A stretch of DNA of 64,000 nucleotides from Rhodothermus profundi (lineage in GTDB: Bacteria; Bacteroidota; Rhodothermia; Rhodothermales; Rhodothermaceae): positions 1 to 64,000 of the forward strand of contig NZ_FRAU01000006.1 of assembly GCF_900142415.1 (NCBI RefSeq), written 5' to 3'. Every line of letters begins with the position of its first letter. Within the stretch, counting starts at the first letter, position 1. The notes beneath the pieces are model-generated. The model was not told the DNA's origin. It saw only the letters and a program-made list of their open reading frames with translations, and made no database searches. Made by a program: the position numbers and the translations under genes. Positions 7,912-17,969 of this stretch are shown here, in pieces.

Positions 7912-10772
7912 TGCTTACCTCCCCGGACGATGAATGAGCACACCAGGAGCCATTGGGCTACCTCTTCAAGTCCTATTCTTTTGATCTCTTGCATGGCTCT
8001 TCCTCCGTTTTTTGGCCATTGGGCTACCATTCCCTGCGCTAATCGCATCAGCTTATCTGACCAATCTTCGGCCAGCCTTTTTTTCTCCTCCTGGCTCAAG
8101 CTTTCACCAGCCTGGCGCCTAATAAGGCGCCGAAGTTCTGCTTTTTGCGCTTCTTCAGGTACACCACAAAGCGTTCGGGCCACAGCGTGCACAGCATAAG
8201 GAAATCTACCGCTCAGTTGCTCTTTTTCAAGCAGCTCACAAAAGGCTATAAAGTCACCAACAGCATCGGGTACCCCGTCATAAAACCATTTTGTCCCGAC
8301 AGAAAGCGCTTCGCCAGAGCGCTTGAGCACTTCGATAGCAAGGGCATTGCGCTCCCAAACCTGTTTGGCACGGTGTTCGGCGCGGCGAGCAGCCTGGAGC
8401 GCCAGATCCAGCGGCTGCAGATGATGCGCAATGGCTACCCCAATAGAGGCCGTTGCTCCTGGCCCCATTGTGAGCAATGGCTCTCCATCAAAAACCAGAT
8501 ATCCTGTGCACTGGTCATCTTTGAAAGCCACCTCCCAAGCGGCTTGCCGTAGATCAGTGTTTCGGTCACTGCATCCAACCTTGACTTCCCCTGAGAAAAG
8601 AGCCCTGAGCTCCCTTGCGGCTGGCAGCACATGGTCCATAGGAAGAAGCGCCAGCACATCATCCCCACCCGCATACACCACCCGACCAGCATAGCGCTCT
8701 TCAATCACATAGCGCACAAGTTTAAGCGAAAAGCTGGCCAGTGCACTCGAAATCGCTGCATGAACTGCTGGCGTAATGAAACGCCTCTGGTTCAAGACTC
8801 GCTGCCATTGAGCGTCGTTTTGCAAAACGTTTGCAACGTCGGGATGTAAAATGCTTGCGAAGCTGGCCAGCTTCTCGTGCGTACCGCTGAGCCATCGGCC
8901 CATTTGATCGCCGTCCATATAGAGAACAGCGTAGTATTTTTTAGGCCTCATATCTATGGCCTCGTAGAGCTGATTAAGGCATCGGCGGCCTTCCTGAGCT
9001 TGCTCTGCTGTTATACCAGGAATAGTCTCTTCTAGAACGTTGGGCGTCCAGGCCTCTGAGAAAAGATATTCGCCGTCCAGGCGCAAAAGCTTTTGCGCAA
9101 GTTCTCCACGGCTCCTTGCTTTGGCCTGCAAATAGGGGATAGCATCTTCAGAGACTGTTTGAGGAAGTTGAATCTGGTCGACGTGATCGAAAAAGGTTTG
9201 CAAAGCCTGTTTGATGTGTGTGTCATCAAGATTATCCAGAACCTGTGCCTTGAAAGTTGCAGCCGAAATCTCGCTTGTGGAAGGAAAACTGCTCCGGAGC
9301 CCTATCTTCTGCGCTAAAACCTCCCGCTGGACGAACCGCTTCACCGCACAGACGGCGCAGAGGCGCTCTTTCCCATCGGGTTTGATGTCATATTTTCTCT
9401 GAGCACGCCGGCTGTTAGCAGTCTGCCCCCAGAACCTGCGTGCATTATGTTGTTTGGAGCGCAGAGCGGCACGCTGTCCGCAGAGTGTACATTTCGGTCC
9501 TTCTTCGCAGACAGGCTCGAAGTTGCGCAGATTTTTCCGTGCATTGAAGGCGCGGTCTGCAAGATCATAGAGCAGGCTATAGACCGTTCCCCAGTTGGGG
9601 TCATACCGCCCACTTTGATCCAAGACCTGATAGATCTCTTCGAATGGCCATGAACCATCCGGAGGCAAAAGCGCTCGATACGTTGCTTTGACAGCCTCTG
9701 CCTGAGGTTTCCCAGGTGCGTTATCGGCACCAATCCAGGGCAGCACCACCCAGTACACTTCCAGATGCTGTTGGATTTGGGCCTCCCACAGCTGCCGCGT
9801 TTGTTCATCAGCAGGAAAACAAACGGATAGCTCTTGATAAAGTGCTTCGCTCAGTTGCTTCCATTCCTCCCGAACTGCCTTCTCTGCCTTCTCTGCCCCC
9901 CTCGCAGCTTCCTGGATGGACAGCAGGGCTACAAACTTATTAGGAAATGTAGGCCGGGCAAGATCAGCTTCGGAAGGTCGGCAGGGAAGATTGTGCGTTG
10001 TATGTAGCCAATGGTCACACAGGGGCTGTCCGCGAAGTGAAGGGAAAACGACCACATCGGGGCCATATTCCTCTGCCAGGCTTTCGATCGCTCTCCACGT
10101 GAGATAGGAAAGCAGCCAGCTTCCCATCCACAGATCCTGCGTACGCCGGGCAGCAGCGATGAATTCTTGCACAGGCCCAATAGAAAAGACTAAGAACGCA
10201 GGCTCAGGCAAGGCATCCGCAATGGCTGCCGTGATCGAAAGGTGCTGCTCAAGTGGATGATCAGGCTGGCGGGTATCGGCCGGAAGCAGGCGCACCCATC
10301 CTCTGAGGCTTGTCCGCCGGGCAAGTTCTGCGTACAAAAGTCTCCATATGTGGAAATACAGACGCTTTTCGCTGTCGGGCTGTGCAGCCAGCTGAGTAAT
10401 CCATGATCGGAGGACACGATGGCCAGCTTCTTCCTGTATTTCATTGTCCAGCTGCGGAAGATCTTGAGCCGGTAGCGGTACAGACTGAGGTGGCGTGCCT
10501 GCTGCAAGAGGATGAGTGAGCATAGCGTTGACCCGGTCCCAGTATGCAGTGGCCCGCTCAGGAAAGTTTACTCGGTCAGCCGCCGAAGCGATATGGTCCG
10601 CTTTTACCGCTCGCTCCTTTTCCCCTGCCTCAGACGGGCGCCCCAGCACGATTTGCTGCAACGCCTCAGCGAGTTGAGCATGGGGATCATGAGACACCGA
10701 GCGCAGGACCAGCGCCTTTCCCGGCGGGTCGTGCAGGAAGGCAACGATTTTCTGTGACCAGCGATTCACCAT
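7908..10772 (-). CDS. cmr2: Type III-B CRISPR large subunit Cas10/Cmr2 with intact HD and GGDD motifs
   Basis: A 954-residue Cas10 that, on target RNA binding, makes cyclic oligoadenylates and may cut ssDNA. The N-terminal HD motif is present (H14-D15 in FLHDPPGK). A Cys4 zinc element (CTLCG and CAVC) sits near the middle. The first palm region shows YMDGDQMGRW. The second palm has GGDD at about residues 702-705, encoded near 8658-8669, so signal synthesis should be active. The frame is open to 10850, but the conserved start is the ATG at 10772, which overlaps the cmr1 stop by 7 nt. The intact cyclase fits the downstream CARF effector. Confidence 0.96.
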   Translation of the reverse strand: MVNRWSQKIVAFLHDPPGKALVLRSVSHDPHAQLAEALQQIVLGRPSEAGEKERAVKADHIASAADRVNFPERATAYWDRVNAMLTHPLAAGTPPQSVPLPAQDLPQLDNEIQEEAGHRVLRSWITQLAAQPDSEKRLYFHIWRLLYAELARRTSLRGWVRLLPADTRQPDHPLEQHLSITAAIADALPEPAFLVFSIGPVQEFIAAARRTQDLWMGSWLLSYLTWRAIESLAEEYGPDVVVFPSLRGQPLCDHWLHTTHNLPCRPSEADLARPTFPNKFVALLSIQEAARGAEKAEKAVREEWKQLSEALYQELSVCFPADEQTRQLWEAQIQQHLEVYWVVLPWIGADNAPGKPQAEAVKATYRALLPPDGSWPFEEIYQVLDQSGRYDPNWGTVYSLLYDLADRAFNARKNLRNFEPVCEEGPKCTLCGQRAALRSKQHNARRFWGQTANSRRAQRKYDIKPDGKERLCAVCAVKRFVQREVLAQKIGLRSSFPSTSEISAATFKAQVLDNLDDTHIKQALQTFFDHVDQIQLPQTVSEDAIPYLQAKARSRGELAQKLLRLDGEYLFSEAWTPNVLEETIPGITAEQAQEGRRCLNQLYEAIDMRPKKYYAVLYMDGDQMGRWLSGTHEKLASFASILHPDVANVLQNDAQWQRVLNQRRFITPAVHAAISSALASFSLKLVRYVIEERYAGRVVYAGGDDVLALLPMDHVLPAARELRALFSGEVKVGCSDRNTDLRQAAWEVAFKDDQCTGYLVFDGEPLLTMGPGATASIGVAIAHHLQPLDLALQAARRAEHRAKQVWERNALAIEVLKRSGEALSVGTKWFYDGVPDAVGDFIAFCELLEKEQLSGRFPYAVHAVARTLCGVPEEAQKAELRRLIRRQAGESLSQEEKKRLAEDWSDKLMRLAQGMVAQWPKNGGRAMQEIKRIGLEEVAQWLLVCSFIVRGGKQ

Positions 10773-11746
10773 TTGATGTTTTTTCCCATTATCCACGTTC
10801 CTTGCCACCTGTGAGCACAGTCTCTCAAGAAATCTTGTAGTTTCCTCCAATCTGGGTCACGACTTTGGAAACGGCTCCGAAAAGCAGTCAGGAGAAGGTG
10901 ATAGCTCTTGTCAATCTTAATGATTCGCAGATGTAGAGGAGATGCTTGCCGCCCAGCCTGACCGGCAAAACCGAAAACAGGATCGTCCCGGTATTGATCG
11001 CCCCGTAGTAATCTCCAAAAGTCCATCATTGCTGTTTCCCAAGTTGAAAACTTATTTCTGCAGAAAAGAATCTTTGTATGGTTGGAATGCAGAAGAGGAA
11101 AGGCAGGAAGATTATTCGGTGTACCTGCAGCGATTTGAAGCGTACTTATGTGGCTCTGGGCCTCATTTTGGGCTTTTTCGATAACTTGTTGCAAAGTCTG
11201 CTCGAATTTACTCATGTTTTTATAAGCATCGTGTGTAAATGGCTGTCTTGGTATGCCCTCTGGAAATTGGAGCGTACCAAAGCCACGTCTTGATCGTTTG
11301 CCTAAACCACCAAGTAAAAGCCAGAGGACAGTAACAGACAGCACAAAAGAGCTTACCTCTCTATAAGGGGGACGAGGAGAAAGCTCAAGGCATAAAGTCT
11401 GTCCTGGACTTATTCCCCGGAAAGTGAACTTCTTTTTAGGATTGTGTAATAGCGGCTGATAATAATCTGATCGCAACTTGCCATACATCCGCACCACGAC
11501 TGGTGAAGCGCCGGTTTTGGTGCTTCCCCAAACGGCGGCCTCAGCTTTGCGCAGAGCATCCCAGTTTTGATCGCCGATAACCCCGCCCAAGAGCGCTCGA
11601 AGCCAATACCGCAATGCACCTCGCACTGAGGCTGCCCGCAACTCGGGCGCTCCGCGAGGGTCGGCGCCCGCTAAAAATAGCGGCGTTACTGTCTCAAGTT
11701 TGACAATCAACATCTGGATACTTGCTTTCTTTATTATAGACACCAT
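10766..11746 (-). CDS. cmr1: Type III-B CRISPR complex subunit Cmr1
   Basis: A RAMP protein of about 326 residues placed at the 3' end of the crRNA in the Cmr complex. Family signatures are LETVTPLFLAGAD near the N-terminus, the ASVRGALRYWLRALLG segment, and LGGLGKRSRRGFG as the glycine/arginine loop. The start is uncertain: ATG at 11746 places the gene 1 bp after cas4. An upstream ATG (11776) would overlap cas4, and ATG at 11713 would begin just before the first conserved strand. The gene is noticeably A+T-rich compared with the I-B genes before it, marking the junction between the I-B and III-B modules. Confidence 0.92.
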   Translation of the reverse strand: MVSIIKKASIQMLIVKLETVTPLFLAGADPRGAPELRAASVRGALRYWLRALLGGVIGDQNWDALRKAEAAVWGSTKTGASPVVVRMYGKLRSDYYQPLLHNPKKKFTFRGISPGQTLCLELSPRPPYREVSSFVLSVTVLWLLLGGLGKRSRRGFGTLQFPEGIPRQPFTHDAYKNMSKFEQTLQQVIEKAQNEAQSHISTLQIAAGTPNNLPAFPLLHSNHTKILFCRNKFSTWETAMMDFWRLLRGDQYRDDPVFGFAGQAGRQASPLHLRIIKIDKSYHLLLTAFRSRFQSRDPDWRKLQDFLRDCAHRWQGTWIMGKNIKW

Positions 11747-11747
11747 T

Positions 11748-12287
11748 TCATCCAAAACATAACTCCTCATATGCACATTTTTTGCAGAAGCGGCGGTTTT
11801 CGAGGCGGGGTGGTGGAGCGGTCTGTGCAGCTATCTGACGGATAGCACGCACCATTTCACCCAGCTGCTGCTCATCGGCAGCCGTCAGCGTGACGGTCTC
11901 GGTGCGGCGCTGGCGCGGAAAATTGAGCTGTCCCACAAACGGCTGCCCATCCTTTCGGCACACGCCCTGCAGCTTGAGCAGCCACAGGTAAAAGCGAAGC
12001 TGCCAGCGATGCGCCTCAAGGGCTGTCGGGCTTCGTTTGGTCTCGTGCAGCACCCCGTCGCGCAGCTCGGCCCAGTCAATGCGGCCGGCCAGGTGCAGTC
12101 CATCCGGACCTTCAAGCTCCACATTCACGTGGCGCAGCTCTTCGGCGTAGGTCGTCTCATCCAACAGCTTCCCCAGCGCCACAGCCTCCGACTCCTGCTC
12201 CATCCAGAGCCCATGCACGGCCAGCCACACCTTGCGCCGGCATAGCACGAAATAGTTTACCAGCGTACCGGTGACGGAAAATTGCAT
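11748..12287 (-). CDS. cas4: CRISPR-associated exonuclease Cas4
   Basis: A 179-residue Cas4 nuclease of the RecB/PD-(D/E)xK fold with an iron-sulfur cluster. It processes prespacers and helps choose PAM-proximal ends. Visible residues are C16 in VLCRRKVW, D71 in GRIDWAE, the catalytic E82-x-K84 in HETK, and the C-terminal cluster ligands C168, C171 and C177. Length is standard for type I-B Cas4. It lies 3 bp after cas3 and directly before cmr1, so it is far from cas1 and cas2, although it should act with them. A separate DEDDy exonuclease also sits in the operon. Confidence 0.95.
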   Translation of the reverse strand: MQFSVTGTLVNYFVLCRRKVWLAVHGLWMEQESEAVALGKLLDETTYAEELRHVNVELEGPDGLHLAGRIDWAELRDGVLHETKRSPTALEAHRWQLRFYLWLLKLQGVCRKDGQPFVGQLNFPRQRRTETVTLTAADEQQLGEMVRAIRQIAAQTAPPPRLENRRFCKKCAYEELCFG

Positions 12288-12290
12288 ATG

Positions 12291-14663
12291 CTATATCATG
12301 TACGCTGTTAGCTCGGAAACATCCGGCTGGAGCCCCAGGCAGGCATCATATCCACAATCGGCCACCCACACCCGATATTCCTGCAATCGCGTCAGGGCAT
12401 GCTGTTGCCGAAACGCATGGAAACGTCCCCGCGATACCGGCACAAGCAGCCCGTAGGCCTCAACGTACGCCCCCTTCTCAATGCGCCGTAGAAATTCCTC
12501 CTGTAAGGGAAGGGGCAATACTTCGTACCCGTCAAACAGTGCGTCGAATTGATCTTCCCGGCTCGGATCCGACTCGAAGGCTATCAGGCGCTCTGGCCCT
12601 GCTACCTCTTCGTACGAGCGGCGTCCACGTGCTACCTGCTCTAAAAGCCCAGGAATCTCGGGCGCATAAACCGCATCCAGCCACTGGCTGATCATAGCTT
12701 CGTCAATCAACTCCCCATCAAACTGGGCCAGGTGCGCCACGGTGCGTCGCATCAATGCCTCTTGACGATATGGCCAGGTCCAGTCCATTGCCTCGCGCAT
12801 CACAAAAACAGGACGTTCTCTATGGCGCCGGCGCCGGTTTACCCGTCCAAAACGCTGCACCAGTGCCTCCAGAGGGGCCGGATCGGTATAAATCGTATCA
12901 AAATCCACATCCAGACTGACCTCTACCACCTGAGTAGCCACCACTACAAACCCCTGCTTTCGAGAACGGTCATCTACCCGGGCCTGCAATATGGCCTCTC
13001 GTTGCAGTCGATCCTCTGCCGTAAACCGGCTGTGCACCAGCAGCACCGGATCATGCGCAGGATCACACTGCTGCGGCCAGCGGCTTCCGAGTCTCTCTGC
13101 CAAGGCGCTGGCCAGTTGCTGGGCTGCAACGACCAGATTGGTCACCACCAGTACTGCTTCCCCCTCCTGCACGCGCCGAACTATCTCCTCCAGAATGGGG
13201 CCATCGCTCAATCGTCCTTCCTTCAAAAAAAGACGATGGCGGCAGAACTGCGCGTACAGGGATGCATCGGCCTGCATCCAGGTAACGTCCAGTTCCCCGG
13301 CCAGCAGCGTGCGAAGCCAGCACGGCATGGTGGCTGTCATTACAGCAATCCGCACATCAAAATGCTGCTGCAACATCGAAAACAGCCCCAGCAGGAGACC
13401 TAAACGGAATGGTTCGTAGCCGTGAATTTCATCCACAATAAGATGCGCCCCTTGCAGCATAGCCCACTGACCTTCATAGCCCGGCAGCCGGAAAGCCGCC
13501 CGCAATAGCTGGTAAGGGGTTGCCAGCAGTACGGATTGCTGATGCAATCGGGCCAGCGCTTTCAGGCGTTGCGCCGCTTGATAGGCGTCTACCTGTTCCT
13601 CGGAGGCTGCCCCTACTAGCTCCCGGTAGACTGCCTGAACTGCTCGGCTGTGTAACAACGCGACATCGTCCCGTTCCAGACCATAGCGCTCCACGAAACG
13701 CCGGTACATAGCGTTCAAGCTAGCCTGGTAAGGCAACAAATAGCAGACAGCTCCTCGCCGCCCTTCCCGAAGCTGGCGATGTGCCCAGAGCAACGCTGCT
13801 TCCGTCTTTCCACTACCGGTAGGAGCCGCCAATAGCAGTGAGCCTACGTGCCGGGAAGCACTGCGCTGATGGCTATACCAGTCAGTTTCCTGTGCTGGTA
13901 GGACTGAGGCAACCCCCTGCAATTGAGGTGCTCGCAACGGCGGCGCCTGCGCACTGGCCAGGCGGTCGGCCTGCAGGATTAATCCTCGCACAAAAAGCGC
14001 TTGCCGCCGGCGCAGCCATACCTGTCGCCGCGCTCTCCGTGGTGGATAAGCCTGAAGTTCAAAGTATTGCTGATAGCAGGTGAGCGCCTGGCAAATGCGT
14101 TCAGGCCCCTCGCGGTGCAATACCGGCACGTCCTGCAACAGCGCCTCCAGCGACGGCACCTGCACGCAAAGGTTCTCCTGCTCAACGATGCAGGGCCACT
14201 CGCTGGCAGTCCATCGAGCCAGGGCCTCCAGTCGAGCCCGATCCATCTCTTGCCAGCGCTCGCTGATTCCGCTATCCGCAGGATCTACTACCTCAATGTA
14301 CTGGCGCGCCAGCACAGGATAGTCTCGATGATGAGCTGCTACTGCCGCTGCAGCCAGCGGATAGCAAGAATCGCCGGGCTGCAGCAACCAGAGAAGAAAC
14401 GCCAGCGAAAGTACCTCATGGCGATAGCCCCAGGCAGGCCCTCCCTGCAACATTTCCTGGAATCCGCAAGCAGCCTTTCCCATGTCATGCACCCAGGCCG
14501 CTGCAAATAGCGCATCCCAAAGCCCGGGAAGCTCCAGCTCTTCTTCCAGAGATGGCATCCGCCAGCGCAGTTGCCGCAATCGCTCAATGACCTGGCGGGT
14601 ATGTGCCGGGAGTGACTCCCCGCCCTGCGCAGGACTTTTCGCCAGCAAAGCTTCCGCATTCAT
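12291..14663 (-). CDS. cas3: CRISPR-associated helicase/nuclease Cas3
   Basis: A 790-residue Cas3 with fused N-terminal HD nuclease and SF2 helicase, which unwinds and degrades DNA marked by Cascade. HD residues H21, H59-D60 (VHDMGK), H82 and H111-H112 are in place. Walker A is APTGSGKTE (about 280-288), the DExH box is DEIH (411-414), and motif VI is QRFGRVNRR (about 600-610). A CRISPR-type C-terminal region follows. The start codon overlaps the cas5 stop by 4 nt. Everything needed for DNA interference appears intact. Confidence 0.96.
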   Translation of the reverse strand: MNAEALLAKSPAQGGESLPAHTRQVIERLRQLRWRMPSLEEELELPGLWDALFAAAWVHDMGKAACGFQEMLQGGPAWGYRHEVLSLAFLLWLLQPGDSCYPLAAAAVAAHHRDYPVLARQYIEVVDPADSGISERWQEMDRARLEALARWTASEWPCIVEQENLCVQVPSLEALLQDVPVLHREGPERICQALTCYQQYFELQAYPPRRARRQVWLRRRQALFVRGLILQADRLASAQAPPLRAPQLQGVASVLPAQETDWYSHQRSASRHVGSLLLAAPTGSGKTEAALLWAHRQLREGRRGAVCYLLPYQASLNAMYRRFVERYGLERDDVALLHSRAVQAVYRELVGAASEEQVDAYQAAQRLKALARLHQQSVLLATPYQLLRAAFRLPGYEGQWAMLQGAHLIVDEIHGYEPFRLGLLLGLFSMLQQHFDVRIAVMTATMPCWLRTLLAGELDVTWMQADASLYAQFCRHRLFLKEGRLSDGPILEEIVRRVQEGEAVLVVTNLVVAAQQLASALAERLGSRWPQQCDPAHDPVLLVHSRFTAEDRLQREAILQARVDDRSRKQGFVVVATQVVEVSLDVDFDTIYTDPAPLEALVQRFGRVNRRRRHRERPVFVMREAMDWTWPYRQEALMRRTVAHLAQFDGELIDEAMISQWLDAVYAPEIPGLLEQVARGRRSYEEVAGPERLIAFESDPSREDQFDALFDGYEVLPLPLQEEFLRRIEKGAYVEAYGLLVPVSRGRFHAFRQQHALTRLQEYRVWVADCGYDACLGLQPDVSELTAYMI

Positions 14664-15379
14664 GAGGACGTACGGAAAGCATGAAAATAAAGCAGATGCG
14701 GCTCAGACAAATCTGACAGCTCTGCCCAGCATAGTTCTGGAACCGCCGTGGTAAGCCGAACCGGAGCGTCCAGCGCCAGGAACCAGTCCCACTCTACCTG
14801 ACGCCGGCTGCGGGGGGTGATAAAGCGTGGCATGTGAATGGCCGGGGCCAGCGGTGCCCATTCCCGGAAGTGCACGGGAAATAAACCTGGCGTCAGCCAC
14901 CCTTTCTGAGCCGGACGCAGCGCAACGCGCTCAACACGTCGCACGCTGACCAGCTCCTGGGAACGCCCTAGCGTCAGGATATAGGAGGGGCTGCGAAACG
15001 CCTGGTACAGCGCCTCCAGGCCGTGACCCGTTACGTAGAGCGTCAGGCGCGGATGCACCAGCCATTCACGAGGCAGAATATTGCTCTGCGCCTCCAGATT
15101 CTTCTTCGCCGCCTCTCCCCGCGTGGCGGTGTTGGGCTGGACAAACCATATGGTCTCGACGTCATCGACGCGCTGCCGGGCGCATTCAAACCGGTAGGCA
15201 AAGCGCAACGCATGAGGATCGGGGAAATACCCCAGCGCCGCGCTGATCAAACCATAGATGGTGGAAGGAGGTGGCATCGGATACGTCGGCTGCCGGCCAA
15301 TCAAAAAATGCGGATAACGAAACGATGCCACCGGCCCTTCCAACTCCACCTTGATAGCTTCAAGACGCTCTTCGCTCAT
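14660..15379 (-). CDS. cas5: Type I-B Cascade subunit Cas5
   Basis: A 239-residue Cas5 RAMP, the subunit that grips the crRNA 5' handle in Cascade. The family opening is clear: ELEGPVASFRYPHF followed by PTYPMPPPSTIYGLISAALG. ATG at 15379 overlaps the cas7 stop as ATGA and is preferred over the ATG nine bases upstream. It sits between cas7 and cas3, the standard type I-B order. Confidence 0.92.
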   Translation of the reverse strand: MSEERLEAIKVELEGPVASFRYPHFLIGRQPTYPMPPPSTIYGLISAALGYFPDPHALRFAYRFECARQRVDDVETIWFVQPNTATRGEAAKKNLEAQSNILPREWLVHPRLTLYVTGHGLEALYQAFRSPSYILTLGRSQELVSVRRVERVALRPAQKGWLTPGLFPVHFREWAPLAPAIHMPRFITPRSRRQVEWDWFLALDAPVRLTTAVPELCWAELSDLSEPHLLYFHAFRTSS

Positions 15380-16443
15380 GCCAGCCATTCCGGATGACGA
15401 CTCAGTTCGTCGGCAAGCTGCGCAAAGACCCGGCGTGGATGCCCCAGCACCACGCCATGCGGATACGCCTGTTGCAACGTCTCTCGCATCGCTTCTAACT
15501 GCCGACGTCCTTCAGGAGCGTACCCTTCTACCCAGCCAATGTACAGGGGCGACAGAATCTGGTCTCCCCAGATTTCCCCAATTTCTTGAAATGCCTCCGG
15601 TACGGGACGCGCCAGTCCTTCGCGATCTCCGTCAATAGCGTAATAGAACGGATTATTGCCGCCTCGCACAACAGCCATCACCACAACGACAGGATTCACG
15701 TCGGTATAATGCAACGCCTGCTTGGCGCCACCATCTACCACCGGCATGGCCGAAAGCAGCGCCCGAATACGCTGCAGGCGAACGTGGTCCGGAAGCCGAT
15801 ATGCCCGGTTTTTCTCGTCGTGCACCAACCCACGCGCTTCCGCCAATTTCCGACGCGTATCGTCCAGATTCAGAAAGCCCGTACGGTTTTCGTAGGTAAA
15901 TACTCCGATTCGCCCCAGATCAATGGAGAACATGCCCTTCAGCGAAGCGCGATAAAACTGATGCTCATGCGGCACCGGATCGCCTTCGTGGCGACTCATC
16001 GTGCCGAAATCCTGCACCACACCATCGCTCATCGCCACCAGCGTCCCAACACGGAAAGGCGACACGCGCGTTACCGTCTCCTTGGTCTCGGTCGCATCGA
16101 CAAAGGCAGCCCGGCTGTCGGCCGCTTCAATACTTTTACCTGGCGCCCGCATATAGCCAAACACATCATCATCGGCATATTCGATTGGATTGGCATCTGT
16201 ATAGGCTACCTTTTTTTCCCGAAAGATGGGAGCGACCGTCCATCCTTCAGGCTGCATCTGCTCCAGCGTGCGCCGCAGCCAGTACCGATACGCCTGCGCC
16301 GATACGTACGGATAGCTCCGGCCATTGACGCGAAGCGCTTTGACCACGACGGCATTTTCCGTAGCACTGCCTGTCTGCATACCCGCATTGTTCAAGGCCG
16401 AAGCTGGCGCATGAATCACCTGAATTCCCGTAATGAAAGCCAT
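15376..16443 (-). CDS. cas7: Type I-B Cascade backbone subunit Cas7 (Cst2/DevR type)
   Basis: A 355-residue Cas7 that forms the Cascade filament along the crRNA spacer. The N-terminus (FITGIQVIHAP, later YPYVSAQAYRYWLR) is characteristic of the Cst2/DevR branch found with Cas8b1. No truncation is evident. It lies 24 bp after cas8b1 and is coupled to cas5 by a 4-nt overlap. Confidence 0.93.
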   Translation of the reverse strand: MAFITGIQVIHAPASALNNAGMQTGSATENAVVVKALRVNGRSYPYVSAQAYRYWLRRTLEQMQPEGWTVAPIFREKKVAYTDANPIEYADDDVFGYMRAPGKSIEAADSRAAFVDATETKETVTRVSPFRVGTLVAMSDGVVQDFGTMSRHEGDPVPHEHQFYRASLKGMFSIDLGRIGVFTYENRTGFLNLDDTRRKLAEARGLVHDEKNRAYRLPDHVRLQRIRALLSAMPVVDGGAKQALHYTDVNPVVVVMAVVRGGNNPFYYAIDGDREGLARPVPEAFQEIGEIWGDQILSPLYIGWVEGYAPEGRRQLEAMRETLQQAYPHGVVLGHPRRVFAQLADELSRHPEWLA

Positions 16444-16467
16444 GGCCGCTTTTCTATGGTTTAGGGT

Positions 16468-17955
16468 TCACGTTTCTTCTTCAACCTCTTCTTCTTCAGG
16501 CACCTCTTCCAGCAACTCGGGAGCCTCTGCAAAGAAGCCAGCCCGGTGCAGTTGCTCCAGCACGCGAATGCGCACCAGATCCCGCACCAGGCGCCAGTCC
16601 GCCCGCGGGAACCCCTCTCCTTCCTCAAACAAAAGCAGATAATCGTCAAAACTCAGCAGAAGCTGATTGGTCCGGCGCAGACGCTCCCGAATCGCCCGAA
16701 TCAGAAGCGCCCGGAATGCCCCGTAAGAATTCATTCCGGAGACCAGACCCATTAGCTGTCGATACAGACGTCGATCATTATTGGCGTGAATCTCATGGGC
16801 CAGCTCATCGGCCAGCCGACGGATCGTTTCAATGCGTTCCGGCGTCATCGTTGGCATCAGTTCGGTTAAAAACAGTTCAACCAGTGGCCAGATATCAATG
16901 TCGTCGGTGCGGAAGTCTCTACGCTGCCCAACCCGGTTCTGGGCAAACCCCAAAAAGACGTGCTTTACAAAGCGTGCAGCTTTTTCTGGCAAAGCGGGCA
17001 ATAGCTCATACACGTCGTTGCGGGCCTGCAGCCGCTCTTCCGCTGAAAGCGGGGCCGCCCCTTTCTTTTTCTTGCCCTGCACGATAGCCTGTTCATAGCT
17101 CCCATCTTTCGGACGACGCCAGAAAGCCCGCACCAGCGCTTTCCACCGAGGGTGATGGGCAGCTGCTTCGGCCCGCGCTAGAAAACGGTTAACCAGGGGA
17201 CGCACAGTGTAAAGGTCAACCGCCGGACCATTACCACTATTAGACAGATGATACAACGTCACTCCTGACAGACGCTCATCCGACGCAAAACGGCGCATCC
17301 GGCCAGGCCCAAACACCTCCTCCAGCGCTTCCAGCAGACGCGTGCGCGGTGCTTTGCGATCTTTCCAGGCTCCGCCAGCTCGAAGCAGTGCCAGCTCTCG
17401 ATCCAGGTCTTCTTTCCAGTATTCGCACAGATCAAGCAGTAGCTCCGGATCGTCGGCTCCTACGATCATGGCCCGTCCGCTGACAATGGGCGCAACGCGC
17501 GGCAGCGAAAGCACACACCCCAGCGCAAGCGCCGAAAGCGGGAGTTCAGAGCGGCCATTCGGGTAGAAGTTAAGCTGCTGTTGGCCCATGAGCATTGGAA
17601 ACAGATCCCGGGCAGCGCGAACTACGGCCGGACGTTCAGGAAAAAACGTACAGGCCTCTGCAAGAAGTGACGCAGCGTTGCGAGCACTTTCAAAGGTACG
17701 GGTAATCTTCTGAGCTCGCTCTTCTGGCTTTTTAGACCATGAGGGATTATCAAAGGCATTCAAAGTAAACAAGATAGAACAGGGTTTCTGCAGATATTTG
17801 TCCTGATAATCCTGCTCCAGTTCATCCATCCATTGTTCCCACTGGCGCTGCGTAACTTCCTCAGGCCGCTCATTGCCTGTGGCCAGTACAACAACAGCTA
17901 CCCCCATGTCAATCAGCGCGTGTCCGGTCCAACGCAAACCAACGAGCGTCTCCAT
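16468..17955 (-). CDS. cas8b1: Type I-B Cascade large subunit Cas8b1 (Cst1 type)
   Basis: A 495-residue large subunit, by position and length the Cst1/Cas8b1 protein that recognises the PAM and recruits Cas3. The N-terminus WTGHALIDMGVAVVVLATG fits the family, whose members are otherwise very divergent. The C-terminus is a run of acidic residues (EEVPEEEEVEEET). No Cys zinc motif is visible. The gene lies 14 bp after cas6 and 24 bp before cas7. Identification leans on gene order as much as on sequence. Confidence 0.82.
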   Translation of the reverse strand: METLVGLRWTGHALIDMGVAVVVLATGNERPEEVTQRQWEQWMDELEQDYQDKYLQKPCSILFTLNAFDNPSWSKKPEERAQKITRTFESARNAASLLAEACTFFPERPAVVRAARDLFPMLMGQQQLNFYPNGRSELPLSALALGCVLSLPRVAPIVSGRAMIVGADDPELLLDLCEYWKEDLDRELALLRAGGAWKDRKAPRTRLLEALEEVFGPGRMRRFASDERLSGVTLYHLSNSGNGPAVDLYTVRPLVNRFLARAEAAAHHPRWKALVRAFWRRPKDGSYEQAIVQGKKKKGAAPLSAEERLQARNDVYELLPALPEKAARFVKHVFLGFAQNRVGQRRDFRTDDIDIWPLVELFLTELMPTMTPERIETIRRLADELAHEIHANNDRRLYRQLMGLVSGMNSYGAFRALLIRAIRERLRRTNQLLLSFDDYLLLFEEGEGFPRADWRLVRDLVRIRVLEQLHRAGFFAEAPELLEEVPEEEEVEEET

Positions 17956-17969
17956 ATGGCTGTATCCGC